Positions 25,301 through 38,500 of a DNA stretch of 64,000 nucleotides are shown in pieces; position 1 is the first letter of the stretch; each line of letters begins with the position of its first letter. The stretch lies in NCBI RefSeq assembly GCF_030936135.1, contig NC_082637.1:12041001-12105000 (forward strand). Reading direction: 5' to 3'. The stretch is from Gavia stellata (Eukaryota; Chordata; Aves; Gaviiformes; Gaviidae). The position numbers and the translations under genes are program-made. The notes under the pieces were generated by a model, which was not told the DNA's origin, did not search any database, and worked only from the letters and a program-made list of their open reading frames with translations.

Positions 25301-28300
25301 AGGAGGATGGGCAGTTTGCTACCTGGCACAGGAATGCCAAGACTCGGGAAGTCCCAGCTTCATGCAGATCCCAGAAGGAAGCACATTCCTGGTGCTAAGG
25401 ATGCCTGCCTTAGCCACCCGCTGTACCCTCTGGCTGGGCTCCCGGCCCATGTCCAGGCTGCTTCCATTTCCTCCCCTCTCTGTGATCTACCAAATATTTA
25501 AAGGTATTACAAAACCGGAGAGGAGGCAAAAACAGCCACAGAAATGACTTAAGGGCTTGAGAAAATGTTTTATGGTGACAAATTTAAAGAGCTCAGTCTG
25601 GGCAATGTGTCAAAGGGATGGGAGGTGAGTCAACTTCAAACATATAGGCACCATAACAAGGGCAAGATACTGGGGAATAAGCTAGTCAGCAACTGAAAAC
25701 AAGGCCTTTTATCAAGAGACAGCCTGACACAACCTCAGCTATATGTGCCAGCTCTGGCTACAGTTTAATAACATAGTACTTTGCTGAAGCAGAATTAAGA
25801 TTTCTTGGGGGTTTTTTTGCCTTTCCAAACTGTGCAGCAAAACTCAAAACTTCTGAAAAACAGGAAATGAAGAATTAAGATACACACCCACACAGCCTTA
25901 ACTCTGCCTCCACAGAGCTGGCAGGAGCTCCTAGGAATGATCTGCAAGCGTGCCAGCTGCAGTCTCGCGTGAGAGGAGCAGCACCGCAGGCCAACAGGAT
26001 TGGTGTGAGCAGCCTGGCAGAGCCGGGGCTGTGATATGGCGGTTTCAGTGCTAAAAAGCCCAGTGCTATGCACAGTGGCATCACACGCAACACATGCAAT
26101 GGACGCGTGCATCACACCCACAACGGGAAAGGCCATAACATACAGCCAAGGAACCTGAAAGTGTGGAAGAGTTTGTGTCCTTCCTACGGAGCTGCATCCA
26201 AGCACAAGTGTCACCCAGTGGCAGAGTGGACAGACACACACACAATACAACATCACTGGGAAGGACAGACTATCGCTAGCTTAGCTGGGGGCTGAACAGC
26301 TTCTGCCTACAAAGCCAGCACACAAGGAAATCCTCTCAATCCATCCCAGCCACCTGGAGGTTGGACTGTAGTCACTGATCTGCTCTCCCAGAGACTGCTG
26401 AGCCTGCCTGAGACGCTCCAGGAAAAGGGGCTTCCCCCTGCTCCTGGGGAATGGATGCTCCAGTCCCACACCTGCCAGCAGTGAGGAGCACAGGAGAATC
26501 CAGGCGAGCCTCAGGGCAGCTAAGATTTCTGCCTCTTCCTCCTCCCTGGCATGGGCACTTTCAGAAAGCACAGGGGACCTTAGCTCCGATGTGGCAGGGC
26601 CAGCTTCTTTCCCCCGCACGCTGCTGTAGAATAGTAAGTAAATAACTAAACGTGCTCAGATGATAGGCTTTGCAGTTTAGGAGGCACAGCCCCAGACAGC
26701 ACTGCCCCACCCCTCTAACCACCTGGCCAAGCCAGCTTGGTTTCACCCTGTCCGCCTTTCCCTCCAGTCAGGTCCCTCCAAGTCTACAAAGGCGGGAGAG
26801 CCCAGCTTCAAAACCAGCCATGTCACAGCCCATGGCTCCTTGGTCTCGCTTGCAGCTCTGCTCTCCCCTCCCCAGAGCTCAATGCTCCAGCGGAGCCCCC
26901 TCCACTACAGGCACTGCCTCTCTGCTCCCGTTGCTCTGTGACTTCAGAGGTCTCTGTCAACCAGCAAATCCCTAGGACAATCCGAGGAAGCTGTCCCCGC
27001 GCTGCCCCTAACGTTATGCTGCTGCCAGACCATGGGCTGCTGGAACGCAGAGGAAATCTGACACAAACTGACAGGCTGAGCCACGCAACCACTGACAAAG
27101 ACAACAGCACATACTTGCATTTTCACAGCTCCCTATTCAGGTAGAAGAAGCTGCCTGGAACAACAAAAATGAGTTGCTGCAAATTCCTTGTGAAAAGGGT
27201 GAAAATTTCTCTAAAAAGCAAAAGGGAAAGTAGTGATGAAGGAGAGCTTAAAGGCGACCCACTGGAAGGACACCGTTGGAGGGCTTTGGAGACATGGAGA
27301 GCTTTGAGCAGAGAAGATGAGAAGTGCTCACTTTTACAGCAGGAAAACTAGAACAGGCAGAAGACTCTGATCTCCTGGACAGCCACAACCTGAAGAGGAA
27401 GCGTGGACCTTCAGAGGATGCCAGGCTAAATGCCAAGAATACTCTAGTGTGGCTGAAGAAATAAAGGCAAGGAAATGCAGGTGTGTGTAACCGTTCCTTC
27501 AGCTGCAGCCAGGTATTTCAAAACGTTTTATGTCTCGCAGCTACACAACGGACCTGCGGCAAAGGATAGGCCAGGGGCAGGACTGAGGGACACATTGCAG
27601 CACGCTGCCCTCATACGGTGGAGAACAGACTCTGGACGATGCAGTAGTTCTTAGCACTCATGCTCCCACCAAAGCACCTCGCCTTCTGTGAGCACCAGAG
27701 TCTCCCACTTGCAGCACTCAGGTCTGCAAAGCCAGCTTGGAGAGCAGGGCTCACCAGAGGTGAGCTCTCTGAGCAGGGGAAGAGAAGACAGGACTCACAG
27801 GACTTTGACTCCCCGGGATCCAGTCGCAAGTCACAGAAGAGAATCTTTGGTGGAGTGGACAGGATACACTGACCCCGCTCTCCTGGAAGAGAAGAAGAAC
27901 CATGTGAATACTGCCCAGCCTTGGGGCCCAGGTCGAGGGGGACACTCACCATGCCCAGGCCAGCTGGGCCTTATCCTCACAGGGAGGAATGGGGAGGAGA
28001 AGGGGTCGAGGAGGAAATATACCCCGGTTAGATCATGAGACATTCCCAGAACAGCTGGACAGACAATTCTCACATTTTGCTCCAGCCTAGCGCCACTTTG
28101 ATCTCAGTGTTAACAAGGTCCTGCAGCAGCCATCACCAGGGAATCACACAACGAAAGCAACACAGACTTCCCACTTGCTTCTATGTCTGCTGCCCTCAAA
28201 ACACATGTTATAGTCTGCTTGACTCCTGCTCACTGCGCTCTCACCGTCCCTACCCAGGGTTTACAGGAGTAGCACTCACCTCTGTTGGGGACGAAGACTG

Positions 28301-31297
28301 TCTCGTTCTCTGCCTGCACGTCGTGCTTGCTGCCATCAGAGGGAGGGAGCGCTACCCGGTTCTCGCTGGCGTGAAACTGGCAGTGGATCTGGGCACTAGC
28401 CCACGCCAGCATCTCACTGAGAGCAAAGAAGACCAACACTCATGTCTGTGCTTTAAACCTGGATTACAGCAAGCATGAAGTGACATGCAGAGCAGCACTC
28501 TGAGGCACCTCTGGTGATAATGCCACCATCAGGGAAGTGGGCAGACTCAAAACCAACGAATATCTGCAGCCTGGGTTCAGCTGCCCCAGCTCATAGCACC
28601 TGGCTGCCCCAAGCTCAACACTCCTCAGGGCAGACAGGGCACAGCCATGCTCCCTCCCCACAGCACCGTCTCCCTCAAGAACATCAACTTCTGGTTGCGT
28701 CAGACCAGAGAAGGAGGTTTCCGGGTCCTTCATAAGGACCTATTTTCCCCTCATGATGCAAGGGATTCGCTGACGGCTATAGGAGAGGTGAAGGTGTCAT
28801 TTTGCCCCCTCTCTGTACAGCCACAAGTATTGGTCGCATCCAGCATGAAAAATAGTCTTACGGTTTGGTCTCCGCTATGACCTCAGCCATTCCACGGGGC
28901 ATTTCCCATGGCATTACTGACACCTTTCAGTTTCCAAAACACTCATCTGTTTTTATTTCAAGAGCAGTCTCGTTAATTTAGCCAGTGTATGGTTCCTCTT
29001 GTGTTTCCTAACATCACAATCCGATTAGTAAGCACTGACACCAGAGTTTTAGGTGGCACAGGGATTTTTTGTGGCACACGGGTATCTCTCGATGTGACAC
29101 ATCAGAGCAGCTGCACATCTAGATGAACCGGAGAAAAAAGGCGTGCTGCATTTGTTTCAGCTGACTAATAATGCGCTATTTGATCTTTCGTATGTGCTGG
29201 CTGCCTTTACCCAAACACGCGTTGCTTACTCTAACCCCACAACTGTAATTCTGCATCTTCACAAGTCCCAGTGTGGCTTTTCCATAAGGGCTGCCCTAAG
29301 GTTTTCTGTCATAAGGTATCTGCTATATGGAAACAGAGCAATGCTTAAGAGACAATGTTTACTAATTTTATATAAGCTTAGCATGATTACAGTACCTTCA
29401 AACACTGTATTTTGAATCTTTTTTTTCCCCCCCCCGTTTATTTTCAGTATTGCCCAACAATATGCCACTGGATTGTTCTCTTTTTTTTAACCAGATGCCC
29501 AAACAAAATTTGCATGTGCCTTCCTACCAGCAGACCTGGCTTGTCCAGCTGGCAGGGCGCAGCAGGATCCTGCACTGGTGCTGAAGTCATTTCCCTCCTC
29601 TCCCACCTCACCCTACAACTCCTGTAGCCCACAAGCGCTGTGCTCCACCAAGCCTTTGGGCAGAAGAGCTTTGTTTCTTGTACGCCTCGTACACCACAAT
29701 CGAATTCACTTTCTGCCATTTACTTACCGTCCTTCAGTTCTGTCCTATGCTTGAAATGCGTGCCTCTCAGTTCCTCCACCTGCGCCACAGCTTTTGCTAG
29801 CCCTGAAAGTTTCCAGTCCCCAACAGGTCTATCTGCCTGTTGCAGTGACTGTGCTTTGATCTGGCTCCTGCCTTTACGCAACCCACACCTTCAATTTCCA
29901 AACCACCGATCTATTTGGTGTTGCCACTCGTATGACTTAGCCAGGTCTTGTCAGTTTGGTCACCTGCTTTTTTATTTTAAAAACTTTCCTTTTTCCAAGA
30001 GGCAGTTTTCTACGGACCACAACACACCTGAAGTTCACAAATGAAGCTCCCGTAACTGTGCCGCAAACCTCCAAAACTGCTCCACCTGGTACCTTTGCAG
30101 TCCCACGTGTTTCGGAACCAGGAAAAACAGCACTGACACCACACAAGACAAAACTCTGCAAAGCTAGATGCTTATGCCACAGCTGAATTTCTAAGCTGAC
30201 TTCAGCAGGCAAGAGGAACCATGAAGAAAAGAGGGAAAGTTAAGGAAGGAAATAAACAAAGAAGCCCTATAGTGGTAATAGAAGAGACTGCTTTGCTGCT
30301 GCTGAGACTGCAAGCAGTGGAAGTTGGTCCACCAAAACAATCACGTGTCAAATGCGTACTGGTGATGAAAAGGTGCTGAAGCTGACAGGGCTGGAAACAG
30401 AAACTTCCCAGGAACAGCCTAAGATGAGAAAGCACTCTCCACCTCCTGGAGAATGGGACAAGGCCACACACTCAGCGGACATGGAAGCTTTGGGTGACTA
30501 CTTAAGATGTGGAGTCACCTCCTGTGAGCCAATATAGGAAGCTCCCATCTTCTCGTGTTTCCTCAACACCTATTTCGGGCACAGCAATGATAAGGGGAGA
30601 GGCAGCGCTCAAAGACTGGGCCACAGAAAATGCTGCTGCAGAGGGCTGCCTATTCCTCTCTATGGGCAGGCTCACCCCTTTGCCTGCCAGCTCTGGAGGC
30701 AGGGATCACACAGCGCACTGCTGGACAGAGAGAGCTCCTTCCATAATCATAGGAAATAATGGCATTGTCTGGATGTTGCCCTGTGAGACTGTCCCCCTGG
30801 TGTAACTAGATATCCCGCTTTCACAGCCAGTTTGGCTTCATTTTCTGCCTGTAACCACGTCGCTGAGGGCTCACCTGAGGGGCAGTTAAGAGCATCTCTA
30901 ACTGCCTATTTTTCTTCTTGTCTCTTTCTTGGGGGCAGAAAACCAGAATAATTACCTCAGTTTCAGCCCTGAAATAGTGATGGCGCAAAGCACACTTAAG
31001 GGAGTACCTCGGGCAAGGAAGTCACCAGTGGCTGAGCTGGCACCATTGCTCCACAGCCCAGCCATGACTACATCTGGCTGCTCAGGAGGGTGGGAGGGCC
31101 ATTCCCTCTGGAGGGACCCAGACAGCTCTGCCACTTCGAGGCTTCACACACAGAAGGGCCCACCGGCGTGGGCTACCGTACCTGCTGGCGGAGGTAGACG
31201 AGGCTGATAACGGGTTGGTGAAAGTGATCACACACTCCAGCACCTCCCCGGCCAGAAAGACAGGCCCGCGGCCCAGCTTGGCCAACACCTCGATCAT
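22307..31297 (-). CDS. RGP1: RGP1, RAB6A GEF complex partner
   Basis: RGP1 partners RIC1 in the Golgi complex that loads GTP onto RAB6A for endosome-to-Golgi traffic. Coding exons on the minus strand: 31297-31182, 28416-28280, 27882-27799, 24073-23924, 23844-23698, 23290-23163, 22930-22753, 22530-22307. Sites are GT/AG, phases close, and the product is 387 residues (human about 391). The start reads [18 protein letters not shown], matching the human [18 protein letters not shown]. Further landmarks are [58 protein letters not shown] and SSTPGF, ending ...NSITI. The arrestin-like Rgp1 domain fills the protein; there is no signal peptide or membrane segment. The start codon is 24 bases inside its exon, after an AG at 31323-31322, so transcription begins at a separate non-coding exon near GBA2. 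Confidence 0.96.
24074..27798 (-). other. RGP1 intron 3
   Basis: A 3.7-kb intron of mixed composition. I see no nested gene, no CR1 tail and no RNA gene in it. Confidence 0.7.
28417..31181 (-). other. RGP1 intron 1 of the coding region
   Basis: A 2.8-kb intron, AT-richer than its surroundings, especially 28900-30250. No nested coding or RNA gene was recognised. Confidence 0.7.
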
Positions 31298-31990
31298 GGC
31301 TTGGACAGCCCTGCTGCACACCTGCCAAAGAAAACCCCAACAGTGGGCACGGAGAGAGGGCTAGGCGCTGTAACAGGGGGGGGAATGGCAACAGCCAGGC
31401 TGGGCACATGCACACCGGGAGGTCAGGGAGAGCCCCAGCTCTAGACACAGCACACAGACATGTACAGGGGGTCAGGGACAGCGCTGGCCTTGCACACGCA
31501 CACACACACGGGCTGGGGCAGAGGCAGCCCCAGCCATACACACACGCACACACACACACACACACAAGAGGTGTGCAGGGGAAACACGCACAGCCCTGGC
31601 CGTACACATACATACACCCCCCCACCTCCCTCAGCCCCACTCAGACGCAGGGGGGGTGAGGACGTACTGCGAGGGGTGAGGGACAGCCCTGCCCTGCCCC
31701 GTCCCGGGGAGCTCAGGGGCGGCCTCGGCCGCAAACACACAAACGTAACGGCCCACCAGAGGGGCCAGGGACACAGGACCGCACGACCCCCGCCCCAGGC
31801 CGCCCCGGCCCCACTCACCGCCGCGCACAGGCCCCGCTCGCCGCCCCACGCCGCTCCGGGCCCGGCTTCTCCTCAGCCGCCCAGCGGCTCTCCCGACCTG
31901 CTCGGCGGGGCTCGGGGCCCGCTCGGCAGCGCTCGGGACTCGCTCGGCGACTCTCGGGCGCCGCTCGGCAGCGCTCGGGACTCGCTCGGC
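31298..31990 (-). other. RGP1 5' non-coding exon, 5' intron and leader
   Basis: The 24-base leader 31321-31298 follows a clear acceptor. A good donor (G|GTGAG on the minus strand) at 31819/31818 probably ends the non-coding first exon, which starts somewhere in 31900-32000. The intron between them holds the CA microsatellite. The upstream end is an estimate. Confidence 0.45.
31538..31566. repeat. CA microsatellite in the RGP1 5' intron
   Basis: A CACACA run with one CG interruption. Shorter CA and ACAT runs lie either side (31494-31510, 31605-31616). Confidence 0.9.
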
Positions 31991-32500
31991 AACTCTCGGG
32001 CGCCGCTCGGGAACTCTCGGGCAGCGCTCGGCATCTGCTCGGCAACGCTCGGGCGCCGCTCGGGAACTCTCGGGCGCCGCTCGTCAGCGCTCGGCGGGGC
32101 GCCCTGGGGATCGCAGGTCGCGCCGGCGGCGGGGCGGGTCCGGGTTTCCGGACGCGCTCGGCGGCGCGCGGGGCGCCGTGCCCCGGGGGCGCGGGCGGGG
32201 CGGGGCGGGGCGGGGCGGCGCGGCGCGCGCGGTGAAGAGGGCGCGCGCGGGGCGGGGGGCGGCGATGGCGGCGGAGGCGGCGGCGGGGCCGCTGGTGCGG
32301 CGGTACGAGGGGGCGGCGCGGGGCCGCGGCGTGGCGGCGGCCGGCTGGCGCGTCTGCCTGGCGCACCGCTTCGAGGAGCCGCGGCAGCCCTACGGCGCCG
32401 CCGACGTGCCGCTCCGCGACGTCCTGCGGCACATCGGCCTCGCCTTGCGGTACGGGGGTGGAGGGGGGAAGCGGGGACCGGGAACACCCCGGGAGCGGGG
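31820..32500. promoter_or_regulatory. Bidirectional CpG-island promoter of RGP1 and GBA2
   Basis: Very high CpG density lies between the RGP1 first-exon donor (31819, minus) and the GBA2 start codon (32265, plus). No TATA box faces either gene. GGGCGGGGC-type boxes, which bind SP1-family factors, cluster at 32190-32260. The mammalian pair is also head-to-head. Confidence 0.7.
31900..32100. repeat. CGCTCGG-based GC-rich tandem repeat inside the shared promoter
   Basis: About fifteen GCTCGG cores alternate with ACTCTCGGGCGC and GCAGC spacers. A 42-base higher-order unit starting at 31921 is repeated almost exactly at 31963. Confidence 0.85.
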
Positions 32501-35500
32501 GAGGGGACCGGGGGTGTCCCGGCGGCAGGGCGTCGGAGCACGGCGCCGCGCTCGAGCCCCTCGGGGCTGTGGGCGGCCCGCCCCGGGGCGGCGCCGGGGA
32601 TGCCCCGGTGCGCGGAGGAGAGAGTGCGGCGGATCACGGAAGGCCCCGGGCGGGAGGGAGCCGCTCTCCTCCCGCCCCGAGCTGCCGGCACCCACCCGCC
32701 TGCCCGGCGCCAGCGCTGGCAGCACTGGTGAGGACTGGCCGGAGCTGGGTCAGGGGCAGCACCCAACGCTCGGGCTCCCCAAAAGCCAGCGGGAGCAGGG
32801 AGGGCTTGGGGCATCGTTTCTGGGGGTCGGGACCCCCATCTCCCCCCCTCCCCGCAGCTTGCTGCTGGTGCCCGCCGCTGCCGCATCTTCCCTGGCCAGC
32901 GTCAGGTGCTCGGCCCCTCGCAGAAGGCACCTTTCGGCGGATGGGGATTAAACTGGAGGTTAATTGGGAGGATTTTTGAAGTGCCGTGCGCTATAGCAGG
33001 TTTGGGAACAGGGACTTCTCCTGGCTTTGTGTTAGGGTGAGCTGGAAGTAACAGCAGTGTTATTTTAACCTTTAAAACTGCTGGCTGGGTGCTGGCAGTG
33101 TTTGTGTCCCCATCAGGCTGAACGTTGAAACCCATGACGGTGTGATTTATTTCCTTGTGCTTGCTTTTTATCTCCTGCCTCCATTTTCTGAGCCTTTTCC
33201 TGCTCGATGTCCTTGGAGGTTGCTGCTTGCAAAGCTGGTTCCTGCAAAGCCTGATGAAGGGATAGATAGCGGACTGCTTTGGGGTGCACGGCACACCGGT
33301 CTGACCTGAGACATCCCGACGCGAGCCTGGGCATCCGGGAAGGCAGAGCGTGGGTTGTGTGCGGGAGATAAAAGCGTCTGGAAAAGCTGCCACAGCGGGT
33401 TAGGGATGAGCTGAGCGTGTGGGTAAGCGTGAAGTTCTGGTGGGGTGAGCGGGGAGGAGAGGTGATCCCCTCCGTGCTGGCCTGGGGAGGCCGCTCCTGG
33501 CCAGTTCTCACTGGCGTCTCAGAATGGAGGCGGCTTGTACTGGTCTTAGAAAAAGGTTTTAAGGGCTTTTCAGCAAGAAGCTAATAGTCACGCCACTGCC
33601 TCTTCCCCCTGTTCAAATTTAGGAGGTAATTTGGTTGTCATCAAAATACTTGAGCAGGGCAAAGCTTCATTGCAAGGAGACTCCAGCCTAGAGAGCGGAG
33701 GAGAGGAAGGGCCAGAGTGGCGAGAAATACCTGCTTGGGTTTGAATTAAAACCTGAGGGCAGCGGCGTTGGCTGGCGAAGGGCAGCTAATGCAGGGATGC
33801 GAGGATGTGCAGGAGGCTGCATGCTCCTGGTGTTGGTGGGCTCCTGCGCGTCTGCCCGGCGGAGGCAGTCAGCTGGTGGAAGCCCGTGTGCTGGTGCTGC
33901 AAGAGGAGCCTGGAGCTTGGTCCCATGGCACAGCGCGTGGATCTGAACCTCTGGAGCCATGCAGGTTGGCGTGCCCTCTTCCAAATGACCTGTGATGAGC
34001 AGCAGCCCCTCTCTCAGGGGCACCTGTGCTAGGGCTGCTCTCAAAATCTGGAATGGCTTGGTGCATCAAGTGCAAGGTCACTTGGTGCAGGTGCTCGTAC
34101 CTCCTGAGATGGCTGGGAGCGCCTTGGGGTTGCTGCATCTCTTTGGACGAGGAAGTCTAGGGCCTGCAGAGGAGCTACCACATCCTGGATTGGCGTGGCG
34201 GTGTGTTGAGTTAAACCTCTGGCTGATGGGTGTCCCCTGCTGCAGGTGGTAGGGCTGGCTGTGCTGACAGCCTTGGGGTGGGACTTTTGTTCATCGGGGC
34301 TCATTGGGGTAGCTCCTTTGTGGGGACATCCACAGCTTCAAATCTGGAAATAAAAGGTCATGCGAACATTAGGGCTGTGGTGGGTGCTGGGGCTGGCAGG
34401 GCAGGAGGAGAGGTGCAGGTTTCCGCAGAGGTAGCTGGTGTCCCCTGGGAGGAGGTCATGGCACGGATCTGGAACAGCTGGGTGATGTCTGGACAGGTTT
34501 TAATTCCACTGCCAATTTCAAGGGAAAGAAATGCCCTCTGGCCCTGGCAGGGCTTTTGGTGCTGCAGAACATGAAGGCTTTCTCCTGGTTATTCTGCAGT
34601 CCTGGCAGAGCTGTTAATAGCCAGCAATTGGGCATCGACCACCTCCTCTTGGCTCGTGCGATCTTGGGAGAAGCTGGCAGGGGAAGCATTTGCTGTTGAG
34701 ATGGCAAAACAGCTTGGGCAGTGGCTGGCTGTAAATCCCAAACCTCTCCTGCTGCATGCTCCTGGAAGAACCGCTTTTTGAAATCCCTCTGTCACCTCCT
34801 TTCCAAGGAGCCGGCATGCCCTGCCGGGCCGGGCTGTAGCCGCTCTGCCTGGGCACCTTATTTCCTGTCGCCAGAAACCTGCTGGGGAAGCAGCTGGGTT
34901 GGTTCCCTGACGCCGGGTTAAAAAAAAAAATCATTTCCTTGAGAGAGAGAGCACGCTGCCAAAATCTTGCCTCAGCAGTGTAAAGCCAGGGCTGTCTCAG
35001 CTGGGAGAAGAGCAGTTGCAGCAGATGTAGCTTGAAGATAGGGGCAGGCCCTGATGTGGGGCGGTTGTGCAGGACAGGCTGGTTCTCGTGGTGCCCTGGA
35101 CCTCTGCAGGCAAAATTTCCTTAAACGGTCAAACATGAAGGTGACTGTGTAGGAATGGAGAATGGGCTGCAGTCAGGTCCCTTGAAACTGCAACCCGGAA
35201 AGTCTCACCCCGAGAGGGATTTGAGGACCTTAGGTGTTGGTGAATAAAGGTGAACGTCCAGTGACCACGCAGCCAAAAAAGCAAGTGTGGGTTGGTTTTT
35301 TTGGGGAGGAGTGTGTAGGAGCAGGGGGTGTCATGGAAGAGCCTCTCCCCCTTGCTCCTGGGGGTACACATCCTGGGGGATTAGTGCTCACCCATCACCA
35401 CCGCAAGCCATCGGAGCGGGACGGGCTGTGTGCTCCCGGCTGTGATGGCTTTCTCCTCTTGGCCATATGGCATCGGTGCCTCCAGGTAGCTCAGGGACAC

Positions 35501-38500
35501 TGCCCACCGTGGGGGCTCCTGTGGCCCTGCTGCCCACCTGGCACCCAGGGCTGTGGAGCCACCGGTTGGTTCTGGCCTGTCTGTTCACTGGGGGAAGTTA
35601 AGCAGCTTCTTCTGGTCTGGTAGCTGGTTTCCATATGCTAATTGTCTCCGTATGGAAGATTTAACTTGGGGCGGTTCATTAGCAAAAGCCAGTCCTTTAC
35701 AAGCGCCGACTTGGAACCCAGCCCTAGTCCTCTTGCCCGGAGTGGTGCCGGCACACCCAGCCCCTGTTTGGGTGTCTCTCGATTCCCAGGCCTTTGGGTG
35801 AGAAATTATCTGATGGGCAGTGCCTGGCTGCGCAGCTGGTGTGCGAATGGAGCTGGGTCCCCGGGATCCTGCCGGCTGTAGACAGCAAGCATTGCCTCCT
35901 CCAGGGCTGCCCCGTACCATCTGCCCCTGGGGATGTGGCACTGGGATGTGGCAGGGCTGTGTGTGACAATGGGGACGTGGAGGTGGAAGAGCAAGGCTTA
36001 CGTTCCCTGAGCAGCTTATGGCTTCCCTGGGCTTGTGCCTCCACCCTCAGACCTTCCTTAGCAGGATGTGCCCTACCAGGCATGGAGGTGGTGGCGGTGG
36101 TCCTTGTGTGTATTCCCACTTCCCTATGAGCATCTGGGAAAGCCTCCCGCCCCTGCACGAGCTGGGAGCCCTGCTCTCGGGTATTGGAGCGCTCTGTTTT
36201 AGTGTTGTGCCCTTGCAGTCAGCCCAAAGCTGCCTGAGTTCTGCCGACTCGTGTTTGCTGACCAATACACACTGCAGATGGATGGCAGGGGCTGCCACCA
36301 CACGCGCCCTGGGACACGGGTTCCCGTTGTACATCTCTACAAGAGGGACAGCTGCAACATGTGCTGGTCCCGTCCTCCTGCACAGTGACCGAAAGGACAG
36401 TGGCACCAGCACCGGTCTTCTTTCATACCTCTTTTCCTTGCAGATACTTCAGGTGGTGGTACAAGAAGACCCGCATAGAGAAGAAATCTGCCTTCATTGA
36501 CCTCTTGTGTGCTGTTCCTCTGCAGCAGATCTATGGTCAGCCTCCAGTTTGGGCACGGGGGTGGTGCAATGCCCAATGTGCTGGGTGGGCAGGAATTCGT
36601 ATGGGCCCATCAAGGTGCTAGAGGGGGTGAGCGGGTCAAGGAGCTTCTGGGGTGTGGGCAGTGCCGGGGGCCCCCTGGAGCTGCACGGGGTGGCCCTTGG
36701 GCCAGACCCCACCATGGGGAGGAATGGGGTGCTAATTTATGGTGTCTTTGCCAGGGTGCCCGCTGGGCGGGATCGGGGGAGGCACCATCACCCGTGGCTG
36801 GCGGGGCGAGTTCTGCCGCTGGCAGCTGAACCCTGGCATTTATCACTACGAAACGGTCATCGCTGACCAGGTAGGTGCAGCAGGGCCTGTGTGGGGTGCG
36901 AGTGGCACTGCAGCAGCCTGCGCAGTTGGGGCCTCTGCCCTTGGGCTCATCTCATCCCCTCCATGTGCTCCTCTCCTCCCCAGTTCACGGTGTGCCTGCG
37001 TTGCAAGGGGCAGACAGTTTACCAGCAGGTCCTGTCTGTGGAGAGACCCAGCACTCTGCAGGGCTGGAACTGGGGCTTCTGTGGCCACTACGCCTTCTAC
37101 CATGCCCTGTACCCCCGTGCCTGGATGGTCTACGAGCTCCCGGGGCAAAACGTGGTGCTCACTTGCCGCCAGGTCTCTCCCGTCATCCCCCATGACTATA
37201 AGGTAAGGAGGCGATGGCCCCGCGCTGGTTGCAGCCTGTCCCATGGGAGCGCTGGGCCACACCGCGCTTCAGCAGCGTGGCTTGTATGGAGCAGGTTGGC
37301 AGGGATTTGGCAGAGCTGCTGGCATGGTGGGGCGGAAAGGATTGGCACAGCAGAGATGGGGCTGTCCTGTGAGATGCTCCCCGGACAGGCCCTTGGCTGG
37401 CTGAGCTCGGTGCATCCCATCTGGGTAGCAGAGGCTTGGAGTTCGTGAGTTTTTTGACCCCTGAGCATTGCCTGTGCATCTGGGGATGCTGCAGTAGAGG
37501 AGTTCCTTATCCCTCCTGCCCTGAAGACATCCTGAAGACAGCCAGGCTTGCCACCTTGTTAATGTTCTTTCCCAGACTGGTCTCTTCTGTCTAAGACCCT
37601 GTCCCTAGTGCCAGCTGCCATGTGTACAGCAGCGGGACCCTGGAAGGCTTTGCCCCCCCCGGGGGCACTTGGTGTTGGAAGGCTTATCCCTTTTTGCTTG
37701 TGCTTAGCTCTGGCAGCTGCTCCTTTCCCCTCTGACCTGTGCTTTGACTCTTTGTACTGCTTGTTCCTTGCCTTTGGTTTTGTCCTGTGATCATCCCAGC
37801 TCCTGTCCACCTGGAATGGCAGGTCCAGAGCTGTGGCCTTACTGCCTGGAGGATCCGGTGGTAGCGTTTTGGGAAATCCTCAGCCTGTACTTGTGGGTTG
37901 GTTTGTCAGCTGAGTGTTCCTGAGAGTGTTTTAGCTGGCTTTTGCCTGCCATCCCGAAGGGAAGAGCTGCTTATTAGCTGGGCTTTCCCAGCTGGGCTTT
38001 CCCAACATTTCCCTGTGTCTCCGTTCAGCAATGCTCCCAGGCAGGAGGAACCTCCGCAGCAATGCGGAAGCTGAGGATGGCAGCAAGGGATGCCTTGCCA
38101 CTCCCGCACGCTGCTCCTGCTTGCTCCCAGCCCTGGGCGAGGGTGGCAGGCTGCACTGCCAATATGCCTGACCTTCCTCTTACCCCAGCGAAGCACGTGA
38201 GCCTGTATCAACCTGTTGAGCAGATGGGTGGTGAGACACCCATCTGAGCCTTAAACGCTGCTTTCCATCTGTGTATTGCTCAGTGTGGGGTTTGCTAGCC
38301 CAGGGCTTGTGATCTGAATTTTGTATTGCCTGGTCCCCAAATTACTCTGCTTCCGCTGCTGCTCCCCAGCTTGGCAAGGGACTCCAAGGCAAGAGTTGTT
38401 CCTGGTGCTCTTGTTCCCGCTGCATCCCGCGTGGTCTCCCCAGCCGTGGGAGAAGTGATGCTCTGACAGCTAACTGTGGAGTGCCAGCCCTGTACACGGT

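Noticed and set aside
31460-32886. Long open frames on both strands over the RGP1/GBA2 promoter
   Set aside because: CpG-island and tandem-repeat DNA with few stops; composition is Arg/Pro/Gly/Ala only, and no splice support.
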